The notes under the pieces: generated by a model
The model's database searches: none
Seen by the model: only the letters and a program-made list of their open reading frames with translations
Told to the model about the DNA's origin: nothing
In this document: one piece after another, positions 46,873-57,596 of the stretch
Numbering within the stretch: the stretch's first letter is position 1
How the letters are laid out: each line of letters opens with the position of its first letter
Assembly: GCF_013283665.1 (NCBI RefSeq)
Contig: NZ_JABEKU010000001.1
Span: forward strand, 3,355,137-3,419,136
Length of the DNA: 64,000 bases
From: Ensifer sesbaniae
GTDB taxonomy: Bacteria; Pseudomonadota; Alphaproteobacteria; Rhizobiales; Rhizobiaceae
Reading direction: 5' to 3'
Position numbers and translations under genes: made by a program

Positions 46873-48549
46873 ATGTTTTACGAACTCTTGGTGCCGGCCG
46901 GCATCGGCATTGTCCTGATCCTCGGCATCGGCTTTGTTCTTGCATCGCTCTATACCCGCTCGAGCCGCGACGAAGCCTATGTGCGCACCGGCCTCGGCGG
47001 CCAGAAGGTGGTCCTCGACGGAGGCTCCATCGTGCTTCCGATCTTCCACTCGATCGCCCGCGTCAACCTGAAGACGCTTCGCCTCGAGGTTCGCCGCGGC
47101 GAGGGCGACGCGCTGATCACCAAGGATCGTATGCGCGTGGATATCGGCGCGGAATTCTATGTCCGCGTGAAGCCCGATGCCTCCTCGATCGCGCTTGCGG
47201 CCCAGACGCTTGGCGACCGCACCAATGATGCGGAGCAGTTGCGCGTGCTGATCGAGGCGAAGTTCGTCGACGGTCTGCGCTCCGTCGCCGCCACCATGAG
47301 CCTCGACGCGCTGCAGGAACAGCGCATGGATTTCGTCAAGGCGGTGCAGGAGGCGGTCGGTGCCGACCTGCAATCGAACGGTCTCGAACTCGAATCCGTT
47401 TCGCTCACCCGTCTCGACCAGACGGATATCAAGCATTTCAATGCCAACAACTTCTTCGACGCCCATGGTCTTGCGGCGCTGACCCGCATCACCGAGGGCC
47501 GCAAGAAAGAGCGCAACGAGATCGTGCGCGACACCGAAGTCGCCATCGCTCAGAAAGACCTGGAAGCCCGTCAGCAATCGCTGACCATCGAGCGCACCAA
47601 GCGCGAGGCGGAACTGAACCAGGAACGCGACATCGCCAACAAATCGGCCGCCACGCGCGCCGAAACCGCGCAGCAGGAACAGGCGGCCAAGCGCGCCGAG
47701 GAAGAGGCCCGCATCGCCGCCGAACAGGCGATCGCTGAACGCGAAGCGCTCGCCAAGCAAGCGCGTGAAAGCGCCAACATCGATGCCACCCGCGCCGTGC
47801 AGCAGCGCGACACGGAAGCCAAGCGCGACCTGCAGATCGTTTCCCAGGAAAGCGCCATTGCCGTCGCCAACAAGAGCCGAGAGGAATCGGAAGCCAAGGC
47901 CAAGGCTGAAACCGCCCGTGCGCTGGCGATTGCCGCGGAAGAAAAGGTAGAAACCGCAAAGGCCGTGGAAATCGCCGAACGTGAACGCCAGATCGCCGTC
48001 ATCGACGCGCGCAAGAATGCCGAAACTGAAGCAACGGCCGTGACCGTCGGCGCCGAAGCCGAAAAGCAGGCGGCCCTCGACCAGGCCGATGCGATCAAGA
48101 CGCTTGCCACCGCCGAGGCCGACGCCGCGATCATCAAGGCCAAGGGCGTGCTCGAAACCGGCAAGGCCGCAGCGGAAAGCGAAGCGCTGCTCAACGAAGC
48201 CCGCAACAAGCTGAGTTCTGCGATCATCGAGTTCGAAATCCTGCGCGAACGCATCCGCATCATTCCCGAAGCGCTGGCCGAGGCGGTCAAGCCGATCGAG
48301 AAGATCTCCGACATCCGCATCTTCGACACCGGCGGCCTGCTGGGACGCGGAGCCAGCGGCGAAGGCACCACCAACGGAATCGGACTCGGCGACGGCCTGG
48401 CGGGTCAATTGCTCGCCTACCAGGCCAATAAACCGGTGCTCGATCAACTCTTGAAGGAAGCCGGCTTCAACGGCGAAAACGCCATTTCGTCGCTCCTCGG
48501 CGACCTGCAGGCCGCTCCAACGCCCGCGGAGAAATCACCGAAGAAGTGA
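46873..48549 (+). CDS. yqiK: Flotillin family protein (YqiK)
   Basis: A protein of 558 residues. An N-terminal membrane segment (about 5-28) is followed by the SPFH/PHB domain (about 30-200) with VRTGLGGQKVVLDGGSIVLPIFH, then a long Ala/Glu-rich coiled coil (about 210-450) typical of flotillins, and a C-terminal Gly-rich stretch (GGLLGRGASGEG). It forms large oligomers in membrane microdomains. Together with the PspA and YqiJ proteins it is a complete membrane-stress set. Confidence 0.93.
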   Translation: MFYELLVPAGIGIVLILGIGFVLASLYTRSSRDEAYVRTGLGGQKVVLDGGSIVLPIFHSIARVNLKTLRLEVRRGEGDALITKDRMRVDIGAEFYVRVKPDASSIALAAQTLGDRTNDAEQLRVLIEAKFVDGLRSVAATMSLDALQEQRMDFVKAVQEAVGADLQSNGLELESVSLTRLDQTDIKHFNANNFFDAHGLAALTRITEGRKKERNEIVRDTEVAIAQKDLEARQQSLTIERTKREAELNQERDIANKSAATRAETAQQEQAAKRAEEEARIAAEQAIAEREALAKQARESANIDATRAVQQRDTEAKRDLQIVSQESAIAVANKSREESEAKAKAETARALAIAAEEKVETAKAVEIAERERQIAVIDARKNAETEATAVTVGAEAEKQAALDQADAIKTLATAEADAAIIKAKGVLETGKAAAESEALLNEARNKLSSAIIEFEILRERIRIIPEALAEAVKPIEKISDIRIFDTGGLLGRGASGEGTTNGIGLGDGLAGQLLAYQANKPVLDQLLKEAGFNGENAISSLLGDLQAAPTPAEKSPKK

Positions 48550-48669
48550 TGCAGGACGGATCCGATCCTTGGCCTTGCGAGGGGCCGGGGATCAAACGTC
48601 GTGCAAGACCGCCCCCCCAAAGTGGGGCTGCCCCGTGACATCATACTGTGGCGAGATAAAAGAAGAGTC

Positions 48670-48759
48670 TGGCGGAGAGGGGGGGATTCGAACCCCCGAT
48701 AGGCTTGCACCTATGCCGCATTTCGAGTGCGGTGCATTCAACCACTCTGCCACCTCTCC
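48670..48759 (-). tRNA. tRNA-Ser (anticodon CGA)
   Basis: A 90-nt gene including the encoded CCA. The acceptor stem GGAGAGG pairs with CCTCTCC (discriminator G). The D arm starts TGGCAGAGTGG, the anticodon loop is CTCGAAA with CGA at 48725-48723, a long variable arm follows as expected for class II serine tRNAs, and the T arm contains GGTTCGAATCC. It decodes UCG. It is transcribed away from rplU. Confidence 0.97.
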
Positions 48760-48865
48760 GCATAACTGGTTGGCGCTCGGTGAGCGCGGTCGGGTTCATA
48801 GCGGCAGATTCGGGTGCTGGCAAGTGCCTGTTTGAAGAATATGTAACGGCCCTGTTGCTTTCGCC

Positions 48866-48894
48866 TTGACACACACGCGCGATTCCCGTAATCC
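48866..48894 (+). promoter_or_regulatory. Promoter of rplU-rpmA
   Basis: CTTGACA (-35 TTGACA at 48866-48871), a 17-base spacer and TAATCC (48889-48894). The CTTGAC box is typical of strong rhizobial housekeeping promoters. The predicted leader to rplU is about 150 nt. Confidence 0.6.
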
Positions 48895-49050
48895 GCGCAA
48901 TGAAGTGGTGTGGCCTGGCTGCTCCGCATCGGGTGTGATTTGCGCCCTTTCACTGGTGGAAACCTATAAGTCTCCACTTTACCTGTCGACTGACAAAAAG
49001 ACGGCCTTGTCCTTGGGCAAAGAGCCGGATCGAACATGAAAGGATAAAGA

Positions 49051-49425
49051 ATGTTCGCAGTCATCAAGACCGGCGGTAAGCAGTACCGCGTGGCCGCCAA
49101 CGACGTCCTCACCATCGAAAAGCTGGAAGGCGTTGCAGGCGACAAGATCGAATTCACCGAGATCCTGATGGTCGGCGTCGGCGCCGATGCAACCATCGGT
49201 GCTCCGTTTGTCGAAGGCGCCGTTGTCAGCGCTGAAGTTGTGGAACAGGGCCGCGCCAAGAAGGTCATCGCCTTCAAGAAGCGTCGCCGCCAGAACTCCA
49301 AGCGCTCGCGCGGTCACCGCCAGCACCAGACGACCGTCCGCATCCTGGACATCGCTGCTGCCGGTGGCAAGGCGAAGAAGGCTTCGAAGAAGACCGAAGC
49401 TGCCGCCGAAGCCGCTGCAAACTGA
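49051..49425 (+). CDS. rplU: 50S ribosomal protein L21
   Basis: A protein of 124 residues starting [14 protein letters not shown], with the family's basic [29 protein letters not shown] block binding 23S rRNA. An alphaproteobacterial Ala/Lys-rich C-terminal tail (about 105-124) follows. It is followed by rpmA after 33 bp. Confidence 0.98.
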   Translation: MFAVIKTGGKQYRVAANDVLTIEKLEGVAGDKIEFTEILMVGVGADATIGAPFVEGAVVSAEVVEQGRAKKVIAFKKRRRQNSKRSRGHRQHQTTVRILDIAAAGGKAKKASKKTEAAAEAAAN

Positions 49426-49458
49426 GTTCCTGGATCTAAGGTTTAAAGGAGAACACCA

Positions 49459-49728
49459 ATGGCACACAAAAAAGCTGGCGGTTCGTCGCGTAACGGTCGC
49501 GATTCTGAGTCCAAGCGCCTTGGCGTGAAGAAGTTCGGCGGCGAAAACGTCGTTGCAGGCAACATCATCGTGCGCCAGCGCGGCACGAAGTGGCATCCGG
49601 GCGCCAATGTCGGCCTCGGTAAGGACCACACGATTTTTGCACTTACGGCCGGCAACGTGGACTTCCGTACGAAGGCCAATGGCCGCGTGTACGTGTCTGT
49701 AATGCCGAAAGCCGAAGCAGCGGAATAA
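49459..49728 (+). CDS. rpmA: 50S ribosomal protein L27
   Basis: A protein of 89 residues. [16 protein letters not shown] is the conserved N-terminal tail that reaches the peptidyl-transferase centre. [26 protein letters not shown] is the core. It is cotranscribed with rplU. Confidence 0.98.
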   Translation: MAHKKAGGSSRNGRDSESKRLGVKKFGGENVVAGNIIVRQRGTKWHPGANVGLGKDHTIFALTAGNVDFRTKANGRVYVSVMPKAEAAE

Positions 49729-49801
49729 GCCGGTAGCGCTCTAAAACAGCCGGCGTCTCATCGACCCGGCTGACGCACCTGATGGTTCCAGGCCAGACTT
49801 G

Positions 49802-49838
49802 AAAAGGGGAGATGGGGCAAGACCCAACTCCCCTTTTT
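49802..49838 (+). terminator. Terminator after rpmA
   Basis: A 10-bp stem AAAAGGGGAG/CTCCCCTTTT with an inner GGG/CCC pair and a T-tract, 73 bp after rpmA. The ribosome-binding site of the next gene lies only 8 bases beyond it, so a fraction of read-through must express the acetyltransferases unless another promoter exists. Confidence 0.8.
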
Positions 49839-49855
49839 CGTTTCTGGAGGAAACC

Positions 49856-50488
49856 ATGCAAACCGAGTTGTTGAGGGAAGACCAATCCCGGTCTCCCGAG
49901 CAGAGGCTGAGGCCCCAACGGTCAAGGACCGATTGCCCGATATTGTTGTCACCCAGGCTCGTTCTGCGCGCCCCTCATGAAGACGATATCGACGCCCTTG
50001 CCCATCTTGCCAACAATGCCAATGTCGCGACCATGGTCTCGCGCATGCCGCACCCGTACACGACGGCCGATGCCGCCGACTTCGTGCGACGCGCGAAAGC
50101 CGGCACGATTGGCAAGTGCGTCTACGCGATTACCAAGGCGGACAACGGCGCATTTCTCGGTTGCTGCGGTATCGAGCCGCATCCGGACGGCAAGACGGCG
50201 GAACTCGGCTACTGGCTGGGCGAGCCTTACTGGAACCAGGGTTTTGCCACCGAGGCCGCCCAGGTCCTGACCGACATGGCCTTCCGCACCCGCGACATCG
50301 ACCAGATCGATGCGCGCTGCCGGGTCATGAATCTGGCGTCCCGCCGGGTCATCCAGAAGTGCGGCTTCCAGTTCCAGGGCAGCGGCATGGTCGGCAGCCT
50401 GGCGCTCGGCGGCTCGATCGCCGTCGAGTGGTACCGGCTCGACCGCAAGACCTGGGTCTCCTTGAGAAGCTGGGGAGGCATGCGATGA
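49856..50488 (+). CDS. GNAT family N-acetyltransferase (RimJ/RimL-like)
   Basis: A protein of 210 residues. The Acetyltransf_3 layout is seen: LLSPRLVLRAPHEDDIDALAHLANN, AELGYWLGEPYWNQGFATEAAQVL and NLASRRVIQKCGFQ. The family acetylates ribosomal-protein N-termini or small molecules. The substrate is not shown here. TGGAGG precedes ATG 49856. It overlaps the next GNAT gene as ATGA. Confidence 0.9.
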   Translation: MQTELLREDQSRSPEQRLRPQRSRTDCPILLSPRLVLRAPHEDDIDALAHLANNANVATMVSRMPHPYTTADAADFVRRAKAGTIGKCVYAITKADNGAFLGCCGIEPHPDGKTAELGYWLGEPYWNQGFATEAAQVLTDMAFRTRDIDQIDARCRVMNLASRRVIQKCGFQFQGSGMVGSLALGGSIAVEWYRLDRKTWVSLRSWGGMR

Positions 50489-51069
50489 ACGCGCTCGTTT
50501 CCGAACGCCAGCGGCTCGTCGCCCGCCCCGGTCCGGGCCCCTGCCCGGTCATCGAGACGAAGCGCCTCATCCTGCGCCCGCACCGGCGAGATGACGCCGA
50601 GGCGATCGCCCAGTCGCTCGGCGATTTCCAGGTGGCGCGCATGCTGGCGCGCGTGCCGGCGCCTTACGATCTGCAGGATGCGCTCGACTGGTTGACCGCG
50701 CAGACCTCGGGGCTGACGCCCGACTGGACCTTCGCCGTCACCACGGGCGACGACGTGCATATCGGCTGTGTCGGCATCGAGCTCCGGCACGGCCAATGGC
50801 ATGTCGGCTACTGGCTAAACCGGTTCTACTGGGGCAAGGGCTTTGCCTCCGAAGCGACCTATGCGGCGGTCGAACGCTTCTTGCGCCGCATGCCGGAAAC
50901 GACGCTGCATTCGGGCGTCTTTGCCGACAATCCGAGCTCGCTGAAGGTGCAGGAGAAGATCGGGTTCCAGATCACCGGCTGCAGCCAGGTCTACGCACTC
51001 GCCCGCAATGCCATGGTCGCGCATATCGAAACGCGGCTGACCGCTGCCGATCTGCGTCGACCACATTGA
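50485..51069 (+). CDS. GNAT family N-acetyltransferase (RimJ/RimL-like), second copy
   Basis: A protein of 194 residues. ETKRLILRPHRRDDAEAIAQSL, WHVGYWLNRFYWGKGFASEATYAAV and NPSSLKVQEKIGFQ match the preceding protein in layout, so the two look like an old tandem duplication. The ATGA overlap indicates translational coupling. A strong bidirectional terminator follows. Confidence 0.9.
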   Translation: MNALVSERQRLVARPGPGPCPVIETKRLILRPHRRDDAEAIAQSLGDFQVARMLARVPAPYDLQDALDWLTAQTSGLTPDWTFAVTTGDDVHIGCVGIELRHGQWHVGYWLNRFYWGKGFASEATYAAVERFLRRMPETTLHSGVFADNPSSLKVQEKIGFQITGCSQVYALARNAMVAHIETRLTAADLRRPH

Positions 51070-51075
51070 AAGACA

Positions 51076-51101
51076 CCCCCGCGAAGCTCACTTCGCGGGG
51101 G
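51076..51101. terminator. Bidirectional terminator between convergent genes
   Basis: An 11-bp perfect stem CCCCCGCGAAG/CTTCGCGGGGG with loop CTCA, 6 bp after the second GNAT stop and 5 bp before the convergent nuclease stop. T-rich sequence flanks both sides. Confidence 0.75.
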
Positions 51102-51106
51102 ATTTA

Positions 51107-51967
51107 TCATGCGAGCGTGAAGCCGACAGGCAGGTGGTCGGAGCCCTTGGCGTCATAGTCAATCCAGGCGTCCGTCAGCCGCGAAACAAGGCCGGCGCTC
51201 AGGAAACAATAGTCGAGATGCATGCGTCTTTCGGGGTTTTCGGGATGAATCCAGCTGTAGCTTTCCGGCGTCAGCCGACCGAGATGGGCGAGCGCATCGA
51301 CCGGGTTCTCGAGCCGCAGCGAGCGACCGTAGTAGGCGTCGCGCGAACCGACCATGGTGTTGTATTCCGGCGTCTCGGGCTCCATGTTGAAATCGCCCAT
51401 GACGACGAAGTCTTCCGGATGCGGCGGCTCGGCCAGGCCGAAATCGGCCGCCCCGGTGATTGCGCCGCCTTCGAGCGGATAGCCGAGCAGCCGGTCCTTG
51501 AGATAGCGGATCTGGGCGATGCGCTCTGCCGGCAGCACATGGTCGAGATGTACGGAATAGACCCGGAGCGGACCGCCGGGCGTCGCGATCAACGCTTCGG
51601 TCGCACCGCGCTGCAGGTTCATCGGGCTGATCGTGCGGGTGCGCGGCAGGGGGATCGGCCGCGTCGAAAGGATCGGCCAGCGCGACAGGATCATGTTGCC
51701 GAATTGAAAGCGGCGGCTGACGGCCCGCCCGTCTTCGATCGCCGAGCCGATGTCGATGTCGCAAGGCGCGTGAAAGACCGCGAAATGACCCGGGAACAGC
51801 TTTCCGAAGCGAGCGACGAGATCGACGTGATCGTTGCGGTGGAAGCCGCGCGTCACTTCCTGCAGCGCGATGATATCGGCGTCCCCGATCGAGGCCGCGA
51901 TCCTTTCGGGATCGAAGCGGCCGTCGAGACCGATGCCGTATTGGATGTTGTAGCTGACAAACCGCAC
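51107..51967 (-). CDS. Endonuclease/exonuclease/phosphatase family protein
   Basis: A protein of 286 residues. The EEP fold has FVSYNIQYGIG (Asn), IALQEV (the metal-binding Glu), VHLDHVLPAERIAQI, GDFNMEPETPEY (Asp-Asn) and the C-terminal GSDHLPV (Asp-His). All catalytic residues are present. The substrate may be a nucleic acid or a phosphoester. GTG 51967 is preceded by GGAGG. The frame is open to 52072 through a repeat, which is not coding. Confidence 0.85.
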   Translation of the reverse strand: MRFVSYNIQYGIGLDGRFDPERIAASIGDADIIALQEVTRGFHRNDHVDLVARFGKLFPGHFAVFHAPCDIDIGSAIEDGRAVSRRFQFGNMILSRWPILSTRPIPLPRTRTISPMNLQRGATEALIATPGGPLRVYSVHLDHVLPAERIAQIRYLKDRLLGYPLEGGAITGAADFGLAEPPHPEDFVVMGDFNMEPETPEYNTMVGSRDAYYGRSLRLENPVDALAHLGRLTPESYSWIHPENPERRMHLDYCFLSAGLVSRLTDAWIDYDAKGSDHLPVGFTLA

Positions 51968-52019
51968 GATATTCTTTGACCTCCGAATAAACCGCCTATA
52001 TCGATGGCGGCAAAATAAA

Positions 52020-52063
52020 GCGGGATGAGGAAAAGTGTATGCGGTTTTCCGCCCGCATCCCGC
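52020..52063. repeat. 44-nt hairpin repeat, copy 2
   Basis: Outer arms GCGGGATG/CATCCCGC and inner GGAAAA/TTTTCC around a 10-nt loop. Nearly identical to the minus-strand copy at 26004-26047. It lies between the divergent nuclease gene and obgE. Confidence 0.75.
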
Positions 52064-52074
52064 TCTCACCATGA

Positions 52075-53136
<1,062 letters not shown>

Positions 53137-53137
53137 G

Positions 53138-54307
53138 ATGACCAAGACCCGCAAGCCGCTCCTGAAGTATCGCCGGGTCGTCATCAAGATTGGCTCGGCA
53201 CTCCTCGTCGATCGCGCGACAGGGCTGAAGAAATCCTGGCTCGACGCGATGTGCGCCGATATCGCCGGCCTCAAGGCCAAAGGCGTCGAGGTGCTGGTCG
53301 TTTCGTCAGGCGCAATCGCGCTCGGTCGCACGGTGCTGAAGCTGCCGTCCGGCGCGCTGAAGCTGGAAGAAAGCCAGGCGGCCGCCGCCGTCGGCCAGAT
53401 CGCGCTGGCGCGCGCCTGGTCGGAGAGCCTTTCGACCGACGCCATCGTTGCCGGCCAGGTGCTGCTGACCCTCGGCGATACCGAGGAGCGCCGCCGCTAT
53501 CTCAATGCCCGCGCAACGATCAACCAGTTGCTGAAGCTCGGTGCCGTGCCGATCATCAACGAGAACGACACCGTGGCAACCACGGAAATCCGCTATGGCG
53601 ACAATGATCGCCTCGCCGCCCGCGTCGCCACCATGGTCGGCGCCGACCTGCTGGTGCTGCTCTCCGATATCGACGGGCTCTACACCGCCCCGCCGCATCT
53701 CGACCCGAACGCCCGCTTCCTGGAAACGATCGCCGAGATCACGCCCGAAATCGAAGCGATGGCCGGCGGTGCGGCCTCCGAGCTTTCACGCGGCGGCATG
53801 CGCACCAAGATCGATGCCGGCAAGATCGCGACGACCGCGGGCTGCGCCATGATCATCGCTTCCGGCAAGCCGAACCATCCGCTCGCCGCGATCGAGGAAG
53901 GCGCCCGCTCCTCCTGGTTTGCCCCGTCCGGTTCGCCGGTGACCGCGCGCAAGACCTGGATCGCCGGGCAATTGCTGCCGGCCGGAACGCTCAGCGTCGA
54001 CGCCGGCGCCGAAGAGGCGCTGCGCTCGGGCAAGAGCCTGCTGCCGGCCGGTGTCCGCAACGTCACCGGCAGCTTCAGCCGCGGCGACACGATCGCCATT
54101 CTTGGCGTATCGGGCCGCGAGATCGCCCGCGGCCTCGCCGGCTACGACGCCGACGAGGCTCGCCAGATCGCCGGCAAGAAATCGGCCGAGATCGCCGCGA
54201 TCCTCGGCTATGCCGGCCGCGCCGCCATGGTGCACCGCGATGATATGGTGATGACCGGAAAACGCGCCCAAGACGAGGGCAGCCGGAAGGATGAGGTCCA
54301 TGCTTGA
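53138..54307 (+). CDS. proB: Glutamate 5-kinase
   Basis: A protein of 389 residues. The amino-acid kinase domain ([62 protein letters not shown]) is followed by a PUA domain (about 280-375). It performs the first step of proline synthesis and is probably feedback-inhibited by proline. It overlaps proA by 8 bp (or 17 bp if proA starts at 54291). Confidence 0.96.
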   Translation: MTKTRKPLLKYRRVVIKIGSALLVDRATGLKKSWLDAMCADIAGLKAKGVEVLVVSSGAIALGRTVLKLPSGALKLEESQAAAAVGQIALARAWSESLSTDAIVAGQVLLTLGDTEERRRYLNARATINQLLKLGAVPIINENDTVATTEIRYGDNDRLAARVATMVGADLLVLLSDIDGLYTAPPHLDPNARFLETIAEITPEIEAMAGGAASELSRGGMRTKIDAGKIATTAGCAMIIASGKPNHPLAAIEEGARSSWFAPSGSPVTARKTWIAGQLLPAGTLSVDAGAEEALRSGKSLLPAGVRNVTGSFSRGDTIAILGVSGREIARGLAGYDADEARQIAGKKSAEIAAILGYAGRAAMVHRDDMVMTGKRAQDEGSRKDEVHA

Positions 54308-55583
54308 CGAGGTGAAGAACAAGGACGACGTCGAAAGCGTCATGCTGGAGATCGGCCGCCGAGCCAAGGCCGCCAGCCGTCCGCTTGCCGTCGCCAGCGC
54401 CGAACGCAAGCACGCCGCCTTGATCGCCATGGCCGACGCCATCCTTGCGCGCAAGGACGAGATCCTCGCCGCCAATGCGATCGACCTCGAAAACGCCCGC
54501 AAGACCGGCGTCGCCAGTGCCTTCATCGACCGCCTGACGCTCACCGAAGGCCGCATCCGCGACATGGCGAACGGCATTCGCGCGATTGCCGAGTTCAAGG
54601 ATCCGGTCGGCGACGTGATCGCCGAATGGGACCGGCCGAACGGCTTGCATATCGAGCGCGTGCGCACGCCGCTCGGCGTCATCGGCGTCATCTATGAAAG
54701 CCGGCCGAACGTAACCGCCGACGCCGGCGCGCTCTGCCTCAAGGCGGGCAATGCCGTGATCCTGCGCGGCGGCTCCGACAGCTTCCATTCCTCGCGCGCG
54801 ATCCACGCCTGCCTCGTCGAAGGGCTGAAGGCCGCCGGCCTGCCCGAACACGCCATCCAGATGGTGCCGGTCGCCGATCGCGCCGCCGTCGGCGCCATGC
54901 TTTCCGGGCTCGGCGGCACCATCGACGTCATCGTCCCGCGCGGCGGCAAGAGCCTCGTCGCCCGCGTCCAGAGCGAGGCGCGCGTGCCGGTCTTCGCTCA
55001 TCTCGAGGGCCTCTGCCACATCTATGTCGACGCCTCGGCCGACCTTGCCATGGCGGAAAAGATCGTCGTCAACGCCAAGATGCGTCGCACCGGCATCTGC
55101 GGCGCGGCCGAAACGCTGCTGATCGACCGCAACGACGTCGAGCGGCTGGCCAAGCCGCTGCTGAGCGCCCTGCTTGCGGCCGGCTGCGAAGTGCGGGTGT
55201 CGGATGAACTCGCAGGGTCTGTCGACGGACTGAAGGCCGCAACCGATGAGGACTGGGCGACGGAGTATCTCGACGCCATCATCTCGGTGAAGCTGGTCGA
55301 CGGCATTTCCGGCGCCATCGAACACATCTGCACCTGGTCTTCGGCGCATACGGAAGCGGTGATCGCCGAGGATCCTGCGGTGGTCGAACGTTTCTTCTCG
55401 GAGATCGATTCCGCGATCCTGCTGCACAACGCCTCGACGCAGTTTGCAGATGGCGGCGAGTTCGGCATGGGCGGCGAGATCGGCATTGCCACCGGCAAGA
55501 TGCATGCGCGCGGCCCCGTCGGCGTCGAGCAGTTGACATCCTTCAAGTATCGGGTGCGCGGTGCTGGACAGGTCAGGCCCTGA
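54300..55583 (+). CDS. proA: Glutamate-5-semialdehyde (gamma-glutamyl phosphate) dehydrogenase
   Basis: A protein of 427 residues that reduces gamma-glutamyl phosphate made by Pro[34 protein letters not shown] is the conserved NADP-site region, and [13 protein letters not shown] holds the catalytic Cys. The start is ATG 54300 (MLDEVKNK) or ATG 54291, both close to GGAAGG and inside the proB 3' end. The arrangement is coupled. Confidence 0.95.
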   Translation: MLDEVKNKDDVESVMLEIGRRAKAASRPLAVASAERKHAALIAMADAILARKDEILAANAIDLENARKTGVASAFIDRLTLTEGRIRDMANGIRAIAEFKDPVGDVIAEWDRPNGLHIERVRTPLGVIGVIYESRPNVTADAGALCLKAGNAVILRGGSDSFHSSRAIHACLVEGLKAAGLPEHAIQMVPVADRAAVGAMLSGLGGTIDVIVPRGGKSLVARVQSEARVPVFAHLEGLCHIYVDASADLAMAEKIVVNAKMRRTGICGAAETLLIDRNDVERLAKPLLSALLAAGCEVRVSDELAGSVDGLKAATDEDWATEYLDAIISVKLVDGISGAIEHICTWSSAHTEAVIAEDPAVVERFFSEIDSAILLHNASTQFADGGEFGMGGEIGIATGKMHARGPVGVEQLTSFKYRVRGAGQVRP

Positions 55584-56208
55584 GGTGACGGCGGGCAAGG
55601 TGAACGCCCGCTACCTGCGCATGCCCCATGTCGAAAGCGGCATGGTGGTCGGCCTCTTCGGTGGATCCTTCAACCCGCCGCATCAGGGCCATGTGCTGGT
55701 GGCCGATACGGCCATCCAGCGGCTCGGGCTCGACCAGCTCTGGTGGATGGTGACGCCCGGCAACCCGCTCAAGGACCACAACGATCTGGCGCCGCTCGCC
55801 GACCGCATCGCCATGAGCGAAACGATCGCGCGCAACCCCCGCATCAAGGTGACGGCCTTCGAACAGGCGCTCGGGCAGAGCTATACGGCCCGCACGCTGG
55901 AGATCGTGCGCGCCCGCAATCGCGACATTCGCTTCGTCTGGATCATGGGCGCCGATAACCTGAAGAACTTTCACCGCTGGCAGAACTGGCAGAAGATCGC
56001 CCGCACCTTCCCGATCGCCGTCATCGACCGGCCGGGTTCGACGCTCGCCTACCTCTCCTCGCGCATGGCCAAGACCTTCGACCAGGCGCGCATCGACGAG
56101 GACGACGCACGCCGCCTCGCCTATCACGCAGCTCCCGCCTGGACCTTCATTCACGGACCGCGCTCGTCGATGAGCTCGACCGCGCTTCGGGCTGCGGGCG
56201 GAGTATGA
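55561..56208 (+). CDS. nadD: Nicotinate-nucleotide adenylyltransferase
   Basis: A protein of about 215 residues. [14 protein letters not shown] is the nucleotidyl-transferase motif, [11 protein letters not shown] binds the nicotinate nucleotide, and the C-terminal SSMSSTALR matches the ISSTxIR motif. It makes NaAD for NAD synthesis. The start is uncertain: GTG 55561 overlaps proA by 23 bp, and GTG 55585 or ATG 55621 would also keep the full domain. Confidence 0.92.
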   Translation: MLDRSGPEVTAGKVNARYLRMPHVESGMVVGLFGGSFNPPHQGHVLVADTAIQRLGLDQLWWMVTPGNPLKDHNDLAPLADRIAMSETIARNPRIKVTAFEQALGQSYTARTLEIVRARNRDIRFVWIMGADNLKNFHRWQNWQKIARTFPIAVIDRPGSTLAYLSSRMAKTFDQARIDEDDARRLAYHAAPAWTFIHGPRSSMSSTALRAAGGV

Positions 56209-56295
56209 TTTCCTGGGAATCAGATCTGCTGTCTTGAAACCGCTACGGTTTGATGCCTAAATTCATGGACGGTTCGATCTTTGTTCGAATCGAAA

Positions 56296-56742
56296 GTGCC
56301 TGTTCTGTTCATATGGAAAGGAAAGACCCTGACAACAGCACACGCCAAGGGATATGCGGTTTCCGCATTCCCGCGCAGCACGGGATCGAGCGACGAAGCC
56401 GCTGTCCGTGCGCTTCAACTGGTCCTCGAAAGCCTAGAGGACTCGAAGGCAGAAGATATCGTCAGCATCAACATTGCCGGAAAGTCGGCGCTGGGAGACT
56501 TCATGGTCGTGGTCTCCGGGCGATCGAACAGGCATGTGATGGCCATTGCCGATCACCTGACGACCGACCTCAAAGACGGGGGCTTTGGCAACGCCCGTGT
56601 CGAAGGTCTGGAAGGCGGTGATTGGGTGCTGATCGACACCGGTGATGTGATCGTTCACATTTTCCGGCCGGAGATCCGGGAGTTCTACAACATCGAGAAG
56701 ATGTGGGCAGCTCCTGAGATCGAGGACGGCACCCTGCATTGA
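56296..56742 (+). CDS. rsfS: Ribosomal silencing factor RsfS
   Basis: The core of about 110 residues is LVLESLEDSKAEDIVSINIAGKSALGDFMVVVSGRSNRHVMAIADHL...GDWVLIDTGDVIVHIFRPEIREFYNIEKMW, diagnostic for RsfS/DUF143, which blocks subunit joining by binding L14. No ATG precedes the domain. GTG 56296 and TTG 56281 are in frame, but GGAAAGGAAAG sits ideally before a CTG at 56329, which may be the real start. The stop at 56742 is certain. Confidence 0.9.
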   Translation: MPVLFIWKGKTLTTAHAKGYAVSAFPRSTGSSDEAAVRALQLVLESLEDSKAEDIVSINIAGKSALGDFMVVVSGRSNRHVMAIADHLTTDLKDGGFGNARVEGLEGGDWVLIDTGDVIVHIFRPEIREFYNIEKMWAAPEIEDGTLH

Positions 56743-57005
56743 GACCGACCGGGTCGCCGCGCAACTGAATGCCGGACGAGCCGAGTTGCGGTCATGCATG
56801 AATTTGAAGGGCTGTCGCCGTCTTGAGCGGCGCTTTCAGCCGGAAGTTTGTTGCGACTGATCGTGACCTTCAGGGCCGTTAACCGGACAAGGCGCGCAAC
56901 GACGCTGCAAGGCTCCATGAACGCTGCATAGAATTCTCCTTGAATCGACCCGATTTCAGGAACTATGCAGTGCGCGGTGCAGCGCAAGCGAGGACGGAAA
57001 AGGTC

Positions 57006-57488
57006 ATGCGTATCGGCTTATTCGCAGTCGGCCGCCTCAAGGCGGGGCCGGAAAAGGATCTCGCGGCCCGCTATCTCGATCGTTTTTCCAAGGCCGGCCC
57101 GGCGATCGGCCTCGAGCTTTCCCGTGTCGTCGAAGTCAACGAAAGCCGTGCCTCGAACGCCGACACGCGCAAGCGGGAGGAAGCCTCCCAACTCGAGAAG
57201 GCACTCGCCGATGGCAGCCTGCTCGTGCTTCTCGACGAACGCGGCAAGGCGCTGGATTCAGACGGCTTTGCATCGCTGCTCGGCACGTTCCGCGACAGCG
57301 GCAAGCGCGACCTGATGATTGCGATCGGCGGCGCCGATGGCCTCGACCCGAGCCTTCACGCCCGCGCCGATGCCGTGCTCAATCTCGGAAAGATGACCTG
57401 GCCGCACCAGCTCGTCCGTATCCTGATCGCCGAACAGCTCTACCGCGCCGTCACCATTCTCTCCGGGCACCCGTACCATCGCGTCTAA
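57006..57488 (+). CDS. rlmH: 23S rRNA pseudouridine1915 N3-methyltransferase
   Basis: A SPOUT methyltransferase of 160 residues. LVLLDERGKALDSDGFASLL, the knot motif MIAIGGADGLDP and KMTWPHQLVRILIAEQLYRA at the C-terminus are all family signatures. AAAAGG precedes ATG 57006. It follows rsfS after 263 bp that hold no recognised feature. Confidence 0.96.
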   Translation: MRIGLFAVGRLKAGPEKDLAARYLDRFSKAGPAIGLELSRVVEVNESRASNADTRKREEASQLEKALADGSLLVLLDERGKALDSDGFASLLGTFRDSGKRDLMIAIGGADGLDPSLHARADAVLNLGKMTWPHQLVRILIAEQLYRAVTILSGHPYHRV

Positions 57489-57596
57489 CGCGCGGGTTCT
57501 TCGTCCGTACTCCTGGCGCAGCACACGCAGCGATAACGAGAATATGCTTGGTCGCGCGCGCCAAATCAGATTAGGTTTTTTCTTCATATTTTTCGG

